The notes: generated by a model not told the origin, from the sequence alone. Counted from the stretch's first letter, positions 44,742-53,366 are shown. The stretch is 64,000 bases of DNA from Fodinibacter sp963763015 (GCA_963763015.1 CAVXML010000009.1:1-64000); one strand, 5' to 3'. Translations and numbers: made by a program.

Positions 44742-46883
44742 ATGCCGAGCCCCGTGTCGCCGATCCACCCCCTGCCGACCGCCGAGCGCCGTCCCTACGT
44801 GCGCGAGCACCACGGTCACCGCTTCGAGGACCCGTACGCGTGGATGCGGGACACCGAGGACCCCGCGTTCCGCGCCCACCTCGAGGCGGAGAACGCGTAC
44901 GCCGAGGCGCGCACGGCTCACCTGGCGCCCCTGCGGACGAGCATCTTCGAGGAGATCCGTTCACGCGTGAAGGAGACCGACCTCTCGGTGCCCGTGGTGA
45001 GCGGTCCATGGTGGTACTTCTCGCGCACGGTCGAGGGCCGGCAGTACCCCTCACACGTCCGCGCCCCTCTCGAAGACCCTGCGGTGCGGCCCGACTCGGA
45101 GGCCGATGCCGTGGCCGGCGAGCAGGTCGTGCTCGACGGGAACGTCGAGGCGGGGGACAGCGAGTTCTTCTCCCTGGGCGCGCTCACCGTCAGTGCCGAC
45201 CACCGGCTGGTGGCCTTCGCCGTGGACACCTCGGGTGACGAGCGCTTCGACCTCACGGTGCGCGTCATCGAGACCGGGGAGGTCCTCGACACCTCGATCA
45301 CCGGCATCGGCTACGGCGTCGAGCTCAGCCGCGACGGCCGGTTCGCGTTCTACACGCGGCTGGACGAGGCGTGGCGTCCCTACCAGCTGTGGCGTCACCG
45401 CATCGGTGGTGACCCCGCCTCCGACGTGCTGATCCACGAGGAGGCCGACGAGCGCTTCTGGATGGGGGTCTCCGCCAGCCGGGACGAGCGGTGGTTGCTC
45501 CTCGGGCTCGGCTCGAAGACGACCTCCGAGGTGCACCTGCTCGACTCCCACGAGCCGGAGGGCGAGTGGCGAGTGGTCGCTGGTCGCCGCGAGGGCATCG
45601 AGTACGACGTGGAGCCGGCCGGCGACCGGTTGCTCATCGTGCACAACACCGACACCCCGGACGCCGACCTGGCGTGGGCCCCCATCGACTCGACGAGCCA
45701 CGAGCAGTGGGTGCCCTGGCTCGCCTCGGGCGAGGGCGAGCGCTTCGTCTCCGTCGATGCGTTCGACCGTGCCGCGGTGCTGTCGCTGCGCACCGGCGGG
45801 CTGACCGGGCTCCGCGTGCTGCCGCGTGACCCGGGTGCGCCCTCGGGCTACGGCGAGCCGTGGGACGTGCCGGTCGAGCAGCCCGTGCACTCCATCGGCC
45901 TGGGCGACAACCCCGAGCCGGACCAGGGTGCGATCCAGGTGGTCGTCGAGTCGTGGGTCACCCCGCGCACCGTCATCGACGTCGACCTCAGGACCGGCGC
46001 CGGCACGGTGCTCAAGCGCCAGCCGGTGCTGGGCGGTGTGGACCTCGCCGACTACGCCGAGCACCGTGAGTGGGCGACCGCGGCGGACGGCACGCGCGTG
46101 CCGGTGTCCGTGGTGTACCGCAGGGGGGTGCAGCCGGACGGCACGAACCCCGGTCTCGTCACGGCGTACGGGGCCTACGAGATCTCGTCCGACCCCTACT
46201 TCTCCGTCGCGCGGCTCAGCCTCCTGGACCGGGGGGTCGTGCACGCGGTCGCCCACGTGCGCGGTGGCGGGGAGCTGGGCCGACGGTGGTACGAAGCGGG
46301 CAAGCTCAACGCCAAGACGGCGACGTTCACCGACACCATCGCGGCTGTAGACCACCTCGTCAGCACTGGCTGGATGGCGGCCGACCGCGTCGGGCTCGAA
46401 GGTGGTTCCGCGGGAGGGCTGCTCGTCGGCGCGGTGCTGAACTCCGCCCCCGAGCGGTTCCGCGTCGCCCACGCTGCCGTTCCCTTCGTCGACGCCCTCA
46501 CCACCATGCTCCAGCCGGAGCTGCCCCTCACGGCGGGGGAGTGGGAGGAGTGGGGCAACCCGCTCGACGACCCCGAGGTGTACGCCGCGATGCGCGCCTA
46601 CGCGCCGTACGAGAACGTCCGCGCCGTCGACTATCCGGCGGTGCTCGCGACGTCGAGCCTGAACGACACCCGCGTGTACGTCACGGAGCCGGCCAAGTGG
46701 GTGGCCCGGCTCCGGGAGATCGTGACGAGCGACCCGCAGACCCGGCCGGTCCTCTTCCGCACAGAGATGTCGGCGGGCCACGGTGGGCGCAGCGGTCGGT
46801 ACGCCGCCTGGGAGCAGATCGCCTGGGAGTGGGCGTTCGTGCTCGACCAGCTCGGCGCCACCGAGCGCGTCGACGGCGGTTGA
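44742..46883 (+). CDS. ptrB: Oligopeptidase B-like S9 serine peptidase
   Basis: 713 residues. The N-terminal part (about 1-400) is the beta-propeller of S9A peptidases and begins RRPYVREHHGHRFEDPYAWM. The C-terminal alpha/beta hydrolase has VYRRGVQPDGTNP, AHVRGGGELGRRWYEAGK, the nucleophile loop EGGSAGGLL (Ser556), the Asp in LNDTRVYV (Asp642), and the His in SAGHGGRSGR (His680). The spacing of 86 and 38 residues fits oligopeptidase B. It cleaves peptides after basic residues in the cytoplasm, taking the family as a guide. A longer frame reaching 44037 is the dnaE shadow. Tandem GC-rich repeats follow the stop. Confidence 0.92.
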   Translation: MPSPVSPIHPLPTAERRPYVREHHGHRFEDPYAWMRDTEDPAFRAHLEAENAYAEARTAHLAPLRTSIFEEIRSRVKETDLSVPVVSGPWWYFSRTVEGRQYPSHVRAPLEDPAVRPDSEADAVAGEQVVLDGNVEAGDSEFFSLGALTVSADHRLVAFAVDTSGDERFDLTVRVIETGEVLDTSITGIGYGVELSRDGRFAFYTRLDEAWRPYQLWRHRIGGDPASDVLIHEEADERFWMGVSASRDERWLLLGLGSKTTSEVHLLDSHEPEGEWRVVAGRREGIEYDVEPAGDRLLIVHNTDTPDADLAWAPIDSTSHEQWVPWLASGEGERFVSVDAFDRAAVLSLRTGGLTGLRVLPRDPGAPSGYGEPWDVPVEQPVHSIGLGDNPEPDQGAIQVVVESWVTPRTVIDVDLRTGAGTVLKRQPVLGGVDLADYAEHREWATAADGTRVPVSVVYRRGVQPDGTNPGLVTAYGAYEISSDPYFSVARLSLLDRGVVHAVAHVRGGGELGRRWYEAGKLNAKTATFTDTIAAVDHLVSTGWMAADRVGLEGGSAGGLLVGAVLNSAPERFRVAHAAVPFVDALTTMLQPELPLTAGEWEEWGNPLDDPEVYAAMRAYAPYENVRAVDYPAVLATSSLNDTRVYVTEPAKWVARLREIVTSDPQTRPVLFRTEMSAGHGGRSGRYAAWEQIAWEWAFVLDQLGATERVDGG

Positions 46884-46911
46884 CGGCGTCCGGCGTCAGG
46901 CTCGGCAGGAT

Positions 46912-47001
46912 CCGGGGTCCGGCATCCGGCGGGACCCGGGGTCCGGCATCCGGCGGGACCCGGCATCCGGCATCCTGCATCCGGCAGGACCCGGCATCCG
47001 G
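46912..47001. repeat. GC-rich tandem repeat between convergent ptrB and usp genes
   Basis: A 24-bp unit is present twice exactly, at 46912 and 46936, then degenerates. GGCATCCGG appears at 46921, 46945, 46962 and 46993. Within the unit GGTCC and GGACC can pair into a hairpin, so the array may serve as a two-way terminator. It lies between a plus-strand gene ending at 46883 and a minus-strand gene ending at 47023. Confidence 0.7.
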
Positions 47002-47022
47002 CGCGGCGGGCCCACGAACCGG

Positions 47023-47880
47023 TCAGCGGGTGAACAGGATCGGGCTGTGGCTGCGGCCCATCAGACGCAGTGCCGTGGACCCGACGTGCAGGCCGGGGAA
47101 CCCCCCGGAACCCCGGCTGCCGACGACGACGAGCGCGGCGTCCCGTGAGCGCTCGACGAGCGCCCGCACCGGCTCGGCCTTCACGACCTCGTACTCCACC
47201 TTGACGTCGGGATGCTGGGCCCGTCGCCCCGCGAGCGCGGCGTCGATGTTGCGCTCGAGGTCGCGCTCGTACGCGCTCCAGCTCGAGTCGCTGGTCAGGG
47301 TGGGGTCGCTGGCGCTCCGCGGCTCCCACGCCTGGACGACCTGGAGCGGGCCCCCGGTGATGACCGCCTCGTCGAACGCGACGGCGAGCGCCCGAAGCGA
47401 CGGCTTGGACCCGTCGACGCCCACGAGCACGCGGTCCAGCCCAGCAGGTGACGCACCCTCGTGGCCGACCACGAGCACGGGGCAGCGGGCGTGGGTCACC
47501 ACCTGCATGGCCACCGCGCCGACGCTGGCCCGGCTCAGCACCCCGTGACCCATGGCGCCCACGACCAGCAGGGCCGCGGTGCGCGAGGCGTCGACCAGGG
47601 CCTGGCTGGCATAGCCGTCCCGCGAGCCGGTGGTCACGGTCAGCGTGGGGTCGACCGCGTGGGCGCGCGCGGCCGCGTCGCTGAGCAGGCGACGGGTGTG
47701 CGTCGTCACCACGGAGTCGTCGGACAGTGCCCCGAACCCGAGCATGGGGAGGTCGGGGGCGAAGGCGTGCAGCAGGTGGAGCGTCATGCCGCGCGCGCTG
47801 GCGACCTGGGCGCCACGGGTGACCGCGGCCATGGAGAGGGGGGAACCGTCCACCCCGACGACGACTCTGGGCCCAGGCAT
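47023..47880 (-). CDS. Tandem universal stress protein
   Basis: 285 residues from ATG 47880 (MPGPRVVVGVDGSPLS). Two UspA domains: the first at about 1-140 with the ATP-binding signature VVGAMGHGVLSRASVGAVAM, the second at about 148-285 starting VLVGVDGSKPSLRAL and ending VVGSRGSGGFPGLHVGSTAL. The G-2X-G-9X-G(S/T) pattern in both domains fits ATP-binding UspA proteins, often linked with hypoxia or dormancy in actinobacteria. The frame upstream of 47880 has no homology. It converges on ptrB across the tandem-repeat array. Confidence 0.9.
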   Translation of the reverse strand: MPGPRVVVGVDGSPLSMAAVTRGAQVASARGMTLHLLHAFAPDLPMLGFGALSDDSVVTTHTRRLLSDAAARAHAVDPTLTVTTGSRDGYASQALVDASRTAALLVVGAMGHGVLSRASVGAVAMQVVTHARCPVLVVGHEGASPAGLDRVLVGVDGSKPSLRALAVAFDEAVITGGPLQVVQAWEPRSASDPTLTSDSSWSAYERDLERNIDAALAGRRAQHPDVKVEYEVVKAEPVRALVERSRDAALVVVGSRGSGGFPGLHVGSTALRLMGRSHSPILFTR

Positions 47881-48084
47881 CCCGAATACCTCCGATTGCA
47901 CGTGCTGCGAGGCGGCGGGCGCATCTCGACGCGGGGCTCGTTGATGTCGTCCGTCCGTCGTGGGGACCGGTGCGTCCCCACGCCATGACCGTGGCACGGT
48001 GCGCCGACCGGCGCAAGGGCATCGCTCACGGGCCGGGGCGTGGGCAGGCCCCGGTCCCCATCCGGAGGGCCCGGGGACGGGCCG

Positions 48085-49482
48085 TCAGTCGGCCCGCACG
48101 ACGAGCGGCGGCTCCACGAGCTCGTTGCGGGGGGTGAGCGCCGTCATGAGGTGCAGGCGGCCACCGGGAAGGAGCCCGGAGACCGGCGTGATCCGAGCCT
48201 CCGGCCCGTCCAGCTCCACGAGCAGCAGATGCGCCTGGGCGCCCCACGCGGTGGTGTGCGCCGCCTCGAACCGCGTGGGCACCCGCTCGTCGAGCTGCCC
48301 GGAGGCCCCCGAGACGACGTACGTCCGCCCGTCGGCCTCACTGACCTGGAAGTTGTGCTCGTGACCGGCCAGCGCGAGCCGGACCCGGGCGGACTCGAAG
48401 AGCGGGAGGAACGCGTCGAGCATGTCGGCGTCGGGTTCGTGGTCCGGCCCAGCCGTGTACATGGGGTGGTGAGAGAAGGGGATGACCCATCGAACCCCAC
48501 TGTCGGAGAACGTGTCTCGCAGCCAGTCCTGGTGCTGAGGCGCCTGGAAGTAGCGGTGGTACGCCTCCTGCTCGGCGTCCAGCGACGTGTCGAGGCACGC
48601 GAGCTCGAGGCCGGAGCCGTACCGCACCCTGTAGAACAGTCCGGGGGACTGTGACGCCGCCTCCAGCCCACGGTGGAACCGCTCTGCGATGTGGAAGTTG
48701 TCCTCCATCTGAGCCCGGTCGTCGCTTCCCTCGGCCTCGGCGCTGTCGTGGTTCCCGATGGCGGGGAAGACCGGCACCCGGGCAATGGCGAGCCGGTACG
48801 GCTGGAAGAAGCTGGAGTACCAGTCGTCGTCCTCGCCGCCGCCCTCCTGGTCCACCCGCCCCTCCTCGCCCTGGTACACGTTGTCGCCGAGGGACAGGAC
48901 GAACCGGACGTCGTGCTCGGCGACGAGCGCCTCGAGGACGTCGGCGATCCGCCGTTGGCGACGGCTGGACTCGGCGTCGGCGCGGATGCCGACCCCGTAG
49001 TCCCCGATCGCGGCGAACCGAACGGGCGGGGTCTCCGCGTCGGGGTGCGGCCAGGTGCGGAAGCGCAGGTCGTAGCGGCGTCCCACCGGGAGCAGGTCGT
49101 TGCCGCCGCGCTCGGAGGGGACCCAGTCCCACAGGTCATCGGCGGCCCACTCGCGCCCGTCGACGACCACCCGGTACCGGTAGTCGGTGTCCGGACGCAG
49201 GCCGTCGACCCACGCCCACGTCCGCTGGTCCGTGGAGGACTCGGCAACCACCGCGCCGTCCAGGTCGAGCACCTGGACGGTCGCCGAGCCGAAGGGCTCG
49301 GCCGCCGACCCGATGCAGGTCGTACGCCCGGCGGTCTCCCGAAGGCGAGCATCGTCGACGATCTCCCACCGCCCCACCGCCTGCCGCTCGAAGAAGAACG
49401 CACCCCAGGCGACGAGGGCGCGGTCGTGGGTCAGGTCGACCAGGTGGATGAACTCCTCGCGGTGGGTCTGGGGCCTGGTCAT
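48085..49482 (-). CDS. Purple-acid/PhoD-like metallophosphoesterase with N-terminal fibronectin-like domain
   Basis: 465 residues from ATG 49482. The first 135 residues form a fibronectin III-like domain (RTWAWVDGLRPDTDYRYRVV). The calcineurin-like phosphoesterase core has FAAIGDYGVGI, LSLGDNVYQGEEG, PAIGNHDSAE, VIPFSHHPMYT and LALAGHEHNFQ, which supply the metal ligands (D, D-N, N-H, H, H-H). No signal peptide is seen, so unlike secreted purple acid phosphatases it may be cytoplasmic or exported another way. Substrate unknown. It is divergent from mtnA, with 90 bp between the starts. Confidence 0.87.
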   Translation of the reverse strand: MTRPQTHREEFIHLVDLTHDRALVAWGAFFFERQAVGRWEIVDDARLRETAGRTTCIGSAAEPFGSATVQVLDLDGAVVAESSTDQRTWAWVDGLRPDTDYRYRVVVDGREWAADDLWDWVPSERGGNDLLPVGRRYDLRFRTWPHPDAETPPVRFAAIGDYGVGIRADAESSRRQRRIADVLEALVAEHDVRFVLSLGDNVYQGEEGRVDQEGGGEDDDWYSSFFQPYRLAIARVPVFPAIGNHDSAEAEGSDDRAQMEDNFHIAERFHRGLEAASQSPGLFYRVRYGSGLELACLDTSLDAEQEAYHRYFQAPQHQDWLRDTFSDSGVRWVIPFSHHPMYTAGPDHEPDADMLDAFLPLFESARVRLALAGHEHNFQVSEADGRTYVVSGASGQLDERVPTRFEAAHTTAWGAQAHLLLVELDGPEARITPVSGLLPGGRLHLMTALTPRNELVEPPLVVRAD

Positions 49483-49559
49483 GCTCCGATCATGCCGGTC
49501 CGCGGCCCCGAGGGTGGCCCCCTGGCCCCGTGTGGCTCTGCACGGCGGCTCTCCCGACA

Positions 49560-49565
49560 TAGGCT
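49560..49565 (+). promoter_or_regulatory. -10 box for mtnA
   Basis: TAGGCT (49560-49565) lies 7 nt ahead of the mtnA ATG, so a leaderless or nearly leaderless transcript is expected. The -35 region is weak. Confidence 0.4.
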
Positions 49566-49572
49566 GGCGCTC

Positions 49573-50643
49573 ATGACAGTGCTCGCGATCGAGTGGGACG
49601 ACACCGGAGGCCGTGAGGGGCGCGGTGCGGTGCGCCTGCTCGACCAGACCCTCCTGCCGGGCACCACGGCGTACCGGGTGGTCGACCGCACCGACGACCT
49701 CGTCGGCGCAATCGCGGAGCTCGCGGTCCGGGGGGCTCCCGCGCTGGGGGTCGCCGGGGCCTTGGGTGTCGTCCTCGCGATGGACGAGGGAGCCCGCGAG
49801 GGGTGGAGTGACGCACAGGTCGGGGCGGCGGTCGACCGGGTCCGCCACGCGCGTCCCACGGCAGTCAACCTCGCCTGGGGCGTCGACCAGGTCCGCCCGT
49901 CGATGGAGAAGGGACGGGATGCCGTGCTCACCGCCGCGCGCCGGCTGGCACGCGACGACGAGGCCGCCAACCGCGAGCTCTCGCGCCTGGGGGCCGACTG
50001 GCTGCTGGACCGCGTGGACCGGCCGCGCCTACGCGTCATCACGCACTGCAACACCGGCGCCCTGGCGACCTCGGCGTGGGGCACGGCCCTCGGGGTGATC
50101 CGGGAGCTCCACGAGCGCGACCGGCTCGAGCTCGTCTATGCCGACGAGACCCGACCGCTGCTCCAGGGTTCCCGCCTGACCGCCTTCGAGCTCGCGGCGG
50201 ACGGGATTCCGCACGTCGTCCAGGCTGACGGTGCGGCTGCGTCAACCGTGTTGCGAGGGCTGGTCGACCTGGCGGTCGTGGGTGCCGACCGGATCGCGGC
50301 GAACGGGGATGCCGCGAACAAGATCGGGACGCTCGGCGTTGCACTTGCCTGCCGCGACGCCGGCATCCCGTTCATGGTGGCCGCGCCCTGGTCGACGGTC
50401 GACCTGTCGATGGCCGACGGCTCCGGCATCGAGATCGAGGAGCGTGCCGGCGACGAGGTCACCGAGCTGGCCGGGGTCCGGCTGGCACCGGCGGGCACCC
50501 GCGGGTTCAACCCGGCGTTCGACGTCACCCCGGCACGCCTCGTGGATGCCGTGGCCACCGAGCGTGGGGTTGCGGAGCCCAGGACGGGGCGCAGCCCGGC
50601 GTCGCTCGAGCACCCCGTGGGTCGAGAGCCCGCCGTGCGGTGA
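49573..50643 (+). CDS. mtnA: S-methyl-5-thioribose-1-phosphate isomerase
   Basis: 356 residues from ATG 49573. Motifs: LVGAIAELAVRGAPALGVAG, ITHCNTGALATSAWGTALGV with catalytic Cys159, YADETRPLLQGSRLTAFEL, and VVGADRIAANGDAANKIGT with catalytic Asp239, then MVAAPWSTVD. These match MtnA and separate it from the eIF2B relatives. It isomerises methylthioribose-1-phosphate to methylthioribulose-1-phosphate in methionine salvage. Other salvage genes are not in the window, but a class II aldolase-family gene of unsure role lies at 52.1 kb. The C-terminal 25 residues are an unusual Arg/Pro tail. Confidence 0.94.
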   Translation: MTVLAIEWDDTGGREGRGAVRLLDQTLLPGTTAYRVVDRTDDLVGAIAELAVRGAPALGVAGALGVVLAMDEGAREGWSDAQVGAAVDRVRHARPTAVNLAWGVDQVRPSMEKGRDAVLTAARRLARDDEAANRELSRLGADWLLDRVDRPRLRVITHCNTGALATSAWGTALGVIRELHERDRLELVYADETRPLLQGSRLTAFELAADGIPHVVQADGAAASTVLRGLVDLAVVGADRIAANGDAANKIGTLGVALACRDAGIPFMVAAPWSTVDLSMADGSGIEIEERAGDEVTELAGVRLAPAGTRGFNPAFDVTPARLVDAVATERGVAEPRTGRSPASLEHPVGREPAVR

Positions 50644-50646
50644 GCC

Positions 50647-50701
50647 TCTTCCTGAAGACTCTGGGTTAATCTCCAGCGTATGAAGGTATGATCTTCATAT
50701 G
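50647..50701 (+). promoter_or_regulatory. satD promoter inside a palindromic operator; leaderless start
   Basis: The -10 box TATGAT (50687-50692) lies 6 nt before the ATG at 50699 and is framed by the perfect arms TATGAAG (50679-50685) and CTTCATA (50693-50699). A second dyad, TCTTC-ct-GAAGA, is at 50647-50658. The arms share GAAG/CTTC half-sites, so one repressor could bind both. There is no ribosome binding site, as expected for a leaderless message. Confidence 0.6.
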
Positions 50702-51373
50702 CGCAACCTGAAGACCCCGGCTGAACGGTGTGCGCTCCTCGGCGATGTCGTGGGGTCGCGCTGGGTGGGGGACCGCCAGGAGCTGCACCGCACGCTCGAG
50801 GAGGCCCTCGCCACCGTCGACCGGCAGGTGCCGCCCGTCAGTGCTCTCCACGTCACCGTGGGTGACGAGTTCCAGGGCGGATACGTGACCCTGGGAGCAG
50901 CGGTGGACGCAGCATTCCGTCTGCGACTGCTCCTGCTGCCGCAGGTCGACACACGGATCGGCTTGGGCCGGGGGACTGTCACGACGCTGGATGCGGAACG
51001 TCGCATCGAGGACGGCCCCGCCTGGTGGTCGGCCCGCGAGGCGATCGAGGAGGTCGAGCAGGCCGCGCGGCGTCCCGCAACCCGACACCTGAGGACCGCC
51101 TACCGGGTGGCGGCGGAGGGCGATGCCGGGCCGGGCCCTGGCGCGGAGGCTGTGCCGGCGGTCAACGCCGCTCTGGTCTGTCGGGACCATCTGGTTGGCT
51201 CCTTCTCGGAGCGGTCGCTGCGACTACTGAGGGGGCTCATGGAACCGGACACCACCCAGATGGAGCTGGCGGAGCGTGAGGGCATCAGCGCCTCGGCGGT
51301 ATCCCAACGGGTGCGAACGCATGGGATCGGCGCGGTGCTCGCCGCCCAGGAGATGCTGCGAGGCCTCCCGTGA
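50699..51373 (+). CDS. satD: SatD-family protein with C-terminal helix-turn-helix
   Basis: 224 residues. The SatD-family core starts RCALLGDVVGSRWVGDRQELH and has a metal-like HVTVGDEFQGGYVTLG. The last 55 residues are a helix-turn-helix (MELAEREGISASAVSQRVRT) like that of sigma-factor region 4 or LuxR regulators. SatD proteins were described near a stress or secretion locus in streptococci; their activity is unknown. Here the protein could regulate its own gene, since palindromes overlap its promoter. A membrane protein gene follows with a 4-nt overlap, a pairing seen in many genomes. Confidence 0.78.
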   Translation: MRNLKTPAERCALLGDVVGSRWVGDRQELHRTLEEALATVDRQVPPVSALHVTVGDEFQGGYVTLGAAVDAAFRLRLLLLPQVDTRIGLGRGTVTTLDAERRIEDGPAWWSAREAIEEVEQAARRPATRHLRTAYRVAAEGDAGPGPGAEAVPAVNAALVCRDHLVGSFSERSLRLLRGLMEPDTTQMELAEREGISASAVSQRVRTHGIGAVLAAQEMLRGLP

Positions 51374-52155
51374 GCTGGCTCGCCGTGTGGCTCATCGGAG
51401 TCGCCGTGGCCGACCTCGCGAGGGCCGGCGGCCGAGGTGTCACGGTCCGCGGATCAGCCGTCCTCGGGTCCGTGCTTGCGGGGGTCCTTGCGGTTGCAGC
51501 GTTCGCCGTCCTCGCGGGGCTCACCGCACCCGTGGACCTCGTGGTCCTCGTGGCCTCCCTGCTCTTCCTCGGCCTCTGGGTCCGGTTCTCCGCGCAGGCG
51601 GTGAGCACCGGGGAGGGTCACTGGCCGGCGCTGGCCTCCCTGGCGGGCGGTGCGGTGTGGCTCGTGGCACTCTCCGGGTGGGCCTCACCCGCGGGTGGGT
51701 GGCTCGAGCGGTGGCTCGACTGGGCCGACCCCCCGGTCGTCGGTGCAGCGGCGTCCACCGCGGACGTCCTCCTCGTTCTCGCGCTGCTCCTCGTGAACCT
51801 CTCGACGGCGAACGTCCTCGTGCGGCTCGTCCTCGTCAGCGTCGGCGCCATGCGCCCGACTCACCCATCCGGCGACGGCGGCGAGCCCCAACCCTCGGAC
51901 CAGCTCCGCGGCGGACGGCTCCTCGGGCCGATGGAGCGCCTCCTCATCCTCGGACTGGGGCTGTCGGGACAGCTGACGGCTGCGGGTCTCGTCATCGCCG
52001 CCAAGGGGCTCATCCGCTTCCCCGAGCTGCAGTCCAAGCGCGACGACCGGATCACCGTGGAAGGGGTCGGCATCGACGAGGTCACGGAGTACTTCCTCGT
52101 GGGGTCCTTCGTGTCATGGCTGATCGCCCTCGCAAGCCTGGCACTCACACGCTGA
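51370..52155 (+). CDS. Integral membrane protein paired with satD
   Basis: 261 residues from GTG 51370, overlapping the satD stop by 4 nt. About six to seven membrane helices (roughly 2-14, 29-51, 57-75, 86-106, 125-160, 196-215 and 240-258). The second-to-last helix is followed by GLIRFPELQSKRDDRITVEGV, the type of loop seen in DUF3307-like SatD partners. The segment between helices (about 165-185) is polar. SatD plus a multi-pass partner is a recurrent pair, suggesting a regulated membrane process, not yet defined. It ends 11 nt inside the convergent aldolase gene. Confidence 0.75.
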   Translation: MSWLAVWLIGVAVADLARAGGRGVTVRGSAVLGSVLAGVLAVAAFAVLAGLTAPVDLVVLVASLLFLGLWVRFSAQAVSTGEGHWPALASLAGGAVWLVALSGWASPAGGWLERWLDWADPPVVGAAASTADVLLVLALLLVNLSTANVLVRLVLVSVGAMRPTHPSGDGGEPQPSDQLRGGRLLGPMERLLILGLGLSGQLTAAGLVIAAKGLIRFPELQSKRDDRITVEGVGIDEVTEYFLVGSFVSWLIALASLALTR

Positions 52156-52774
52156 GGATGTTGCCCTTCCATCGCGAGGGGAAGTCCGCCGAGGTGTCGC
52201 CCGCGAGATGGAGCCGGTAGGTCATCGTCGCGGCCTCCTCGAGGTTGAGCGCCCGGCGCAACGCCATCGAGACAGAGCTCCCGAGGGTCGAGCATCCGTG
52301 GTGGGCCAGCACCACGGCGTCGTGCTCCTGCGCGGCCTCGGCGGCCGCGTCTGCGACCTCCTCTGACCCCGAAGGGAGGAACGGAATCCGCCCGGCGCTG
52401 CCGAGGTAGTACTGGTGGTCCAGCGTGGTGAAGCGGATCGCGAGGCCCAGCATGTCGACCAGCAGTACGTGCTGAGGGTGGAGGTGGACGATCGCGGCGG
52501 CGTCGGGGCGCACCGCGTACGTCCGCTGGTGCAGCCTCCACTCCACCGAGGGGAGGGTCGCGCCACCCAGGCGCTCGCCGTCGAGGGCCAGCACCGAGAA
52601 GTCGGCCGTCGTGAGCCGGTCCAGCCAGGTGCCCGACCCGGTCACGAGGAACTGGTCGGTGCCCGGAAGCCGCGCGGAGAGGTTGCCTCCGCTGGCCTGC
52701 ACCAGCCCTTGCCCGACGACATGGCGCCCGGCGTCGATGAGCTCGGTGATGAGGGACTCGTGCTCACTCGTCAT
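52145..52774 (-). CDS. Class II aldolase/adducin family protein
   Basis: 209 residues from ATG 52774 (52792 is also possible). The family motifs are VQASGGNLSARL near the start, the zinc site IVHLHPQHVLL with two or three His, LDHQYYLG, and LAHHGCSTLGSSVSMALRRA with the late His residues. The enzymes are fuculose-, ribulose- or threonate-type aldolases or dehydratases. MtnB (methylthioribulose-phosphate dehydratase) is also in this fold and mtnA lies 2 kb away, but the sequence lacks enough to claim it. It overlaps the convergent membrane gene by 11 nt. Confidence 0.8.
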   Translation of the reverse strand: MTSEHESLITELIDAGRHVVGQGLVQASGGNLSARLPGTDQFLVTGSGTWLDRLTTADFSVLALDGERLGGATLPSVEWRLHQRTYAVRPDAAAIVHLHPQHVLLVDMLGLAIRFTTLDHQYYLGSAGRIPFLPSGSEEVADAAAEAAQEHDAVVLAHHGCSTLGSSVSMALRRALNLEEAATMTYRLHLAGDTSADFPSRWKGNILSV

Positions 52775-52806
52775 CCCGCGATTCTCGCCCATCCTGGGAC
52801 ACGGGA

Positions 52807-52833
52807 CGGCGCCCGCGATGTCCGCGGGCGCCG
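52807..52833 (-). terminator. Hairpin after hsp20
   Basis: Eleven-base arms 52807-52817 and 52823-52833 pair perfectly around a 5-nt loop, 18 nt beyond the hsp20 stop on the minus strand. GC-rich and without U-tract. Confidence 0.6.
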
Positions 52834-52850
52834 GCGCGTGTTCTGGGCGG

Positions 52851-53297
52851 TCAGCTCGCCGCGCGCCCCTGCGAGCTCTGACCCTCGATCATCTGGTGGC
52901 CACCGGTGTGGCTCACCGAGATCTTGCGCGGCTTCGCCTCCTCGGCGACCGGAATGGTCAGCGTGAGGACGCCGTCGGAGTAGTCGGCCTCGATGTGATC
53001 CGAGGCGACGCCGTAGCCGAGGGTGAGCTGCCGCGCGAAGGTGCCCGCGGGACGCTCGTGAGAGAGCCACTGGACGTCGCCGTCGGCCTGCTCGCGACGC
53101 TCCGCGCGGATCGTGAGGGTACGGTCCTCGACGTCCACGTCGATCGTGGAGGGGTCGACGCCCGGCAGGTCGACCTTGGCGACGAACCGGTCACCCGTCC
53201 GGTAGAGATCCATCGGCATCGCCGCGGACCCCGGGGTACGCAGCGCCCCGGAGAGCATGCGGTCGAGGTCGCGGAAGGGGTCGAAGGTGGTTGCCAT
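52851..53297 (-). CDS. hsp20: Hsp20 small heat-shock protein
   Basis: 148 residues from ATG 53297, with GGAGGAA before it. The alpha-crystallin domain runs from about residue 35 to 130: VAKVDLPGVDPSTIDVDVED, LTIRAERRE, FARQLTLGYGVASDHIEADYS, and DGVLTLTIPVAEEAKPRKIS. The N-terminus FDPFRDLDRMLSGAL is the usual assembly arm. It holds unfolded proteins during heat stress. A HAIR operator lies 49-69 nt upstream, so it is probably under HspR control. A hairpin follows. Confidence 0.92.
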   Translation of the reverse strand: MATTFDPFRDLDRMLSGALRTPGSAAMPMDLYRTGDRFVAKVDLPGVDPSTIDVDVEDRTLTIRAERREQADGDVQWLSHERPAGTFARQLTLGYGVASDHIEADYSDGVLTLTIPVAEEAKPRKISVSHTGGHQMIEGQSSQGRAAS

Positions 53298-53345
53298 GGT
53301 GTGTTCCTCCCTGTGGTGTTTGGGGCCGAGGCCCCGTAGTGGGTA

Positions 53346-53366
53346 TATGAGTGTCAACGACTCAAC
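53346..53366 (-). promoter_or_regulatory. HAIR operator (HspR site) upstream of hsp20
   Basis: TATGAGT-N7-ACTCAAC on the plus strand matches the HAIR inverted repeat CTTGAGT-N7-ACTCAAG at 11 of 14 positions with exact spacing. HspR represses chaperone genes from such sites in actinobacteria. Confidence 0.7.

Noticed and set aside
52145..52774. Possibility that this is MtnB acting with MtnA in methionine salvage
   Set aside because: The family motifs fit many class II aldolases; the gene is on the other strand, 1.5 kb away, with no residue specific for MtnB.
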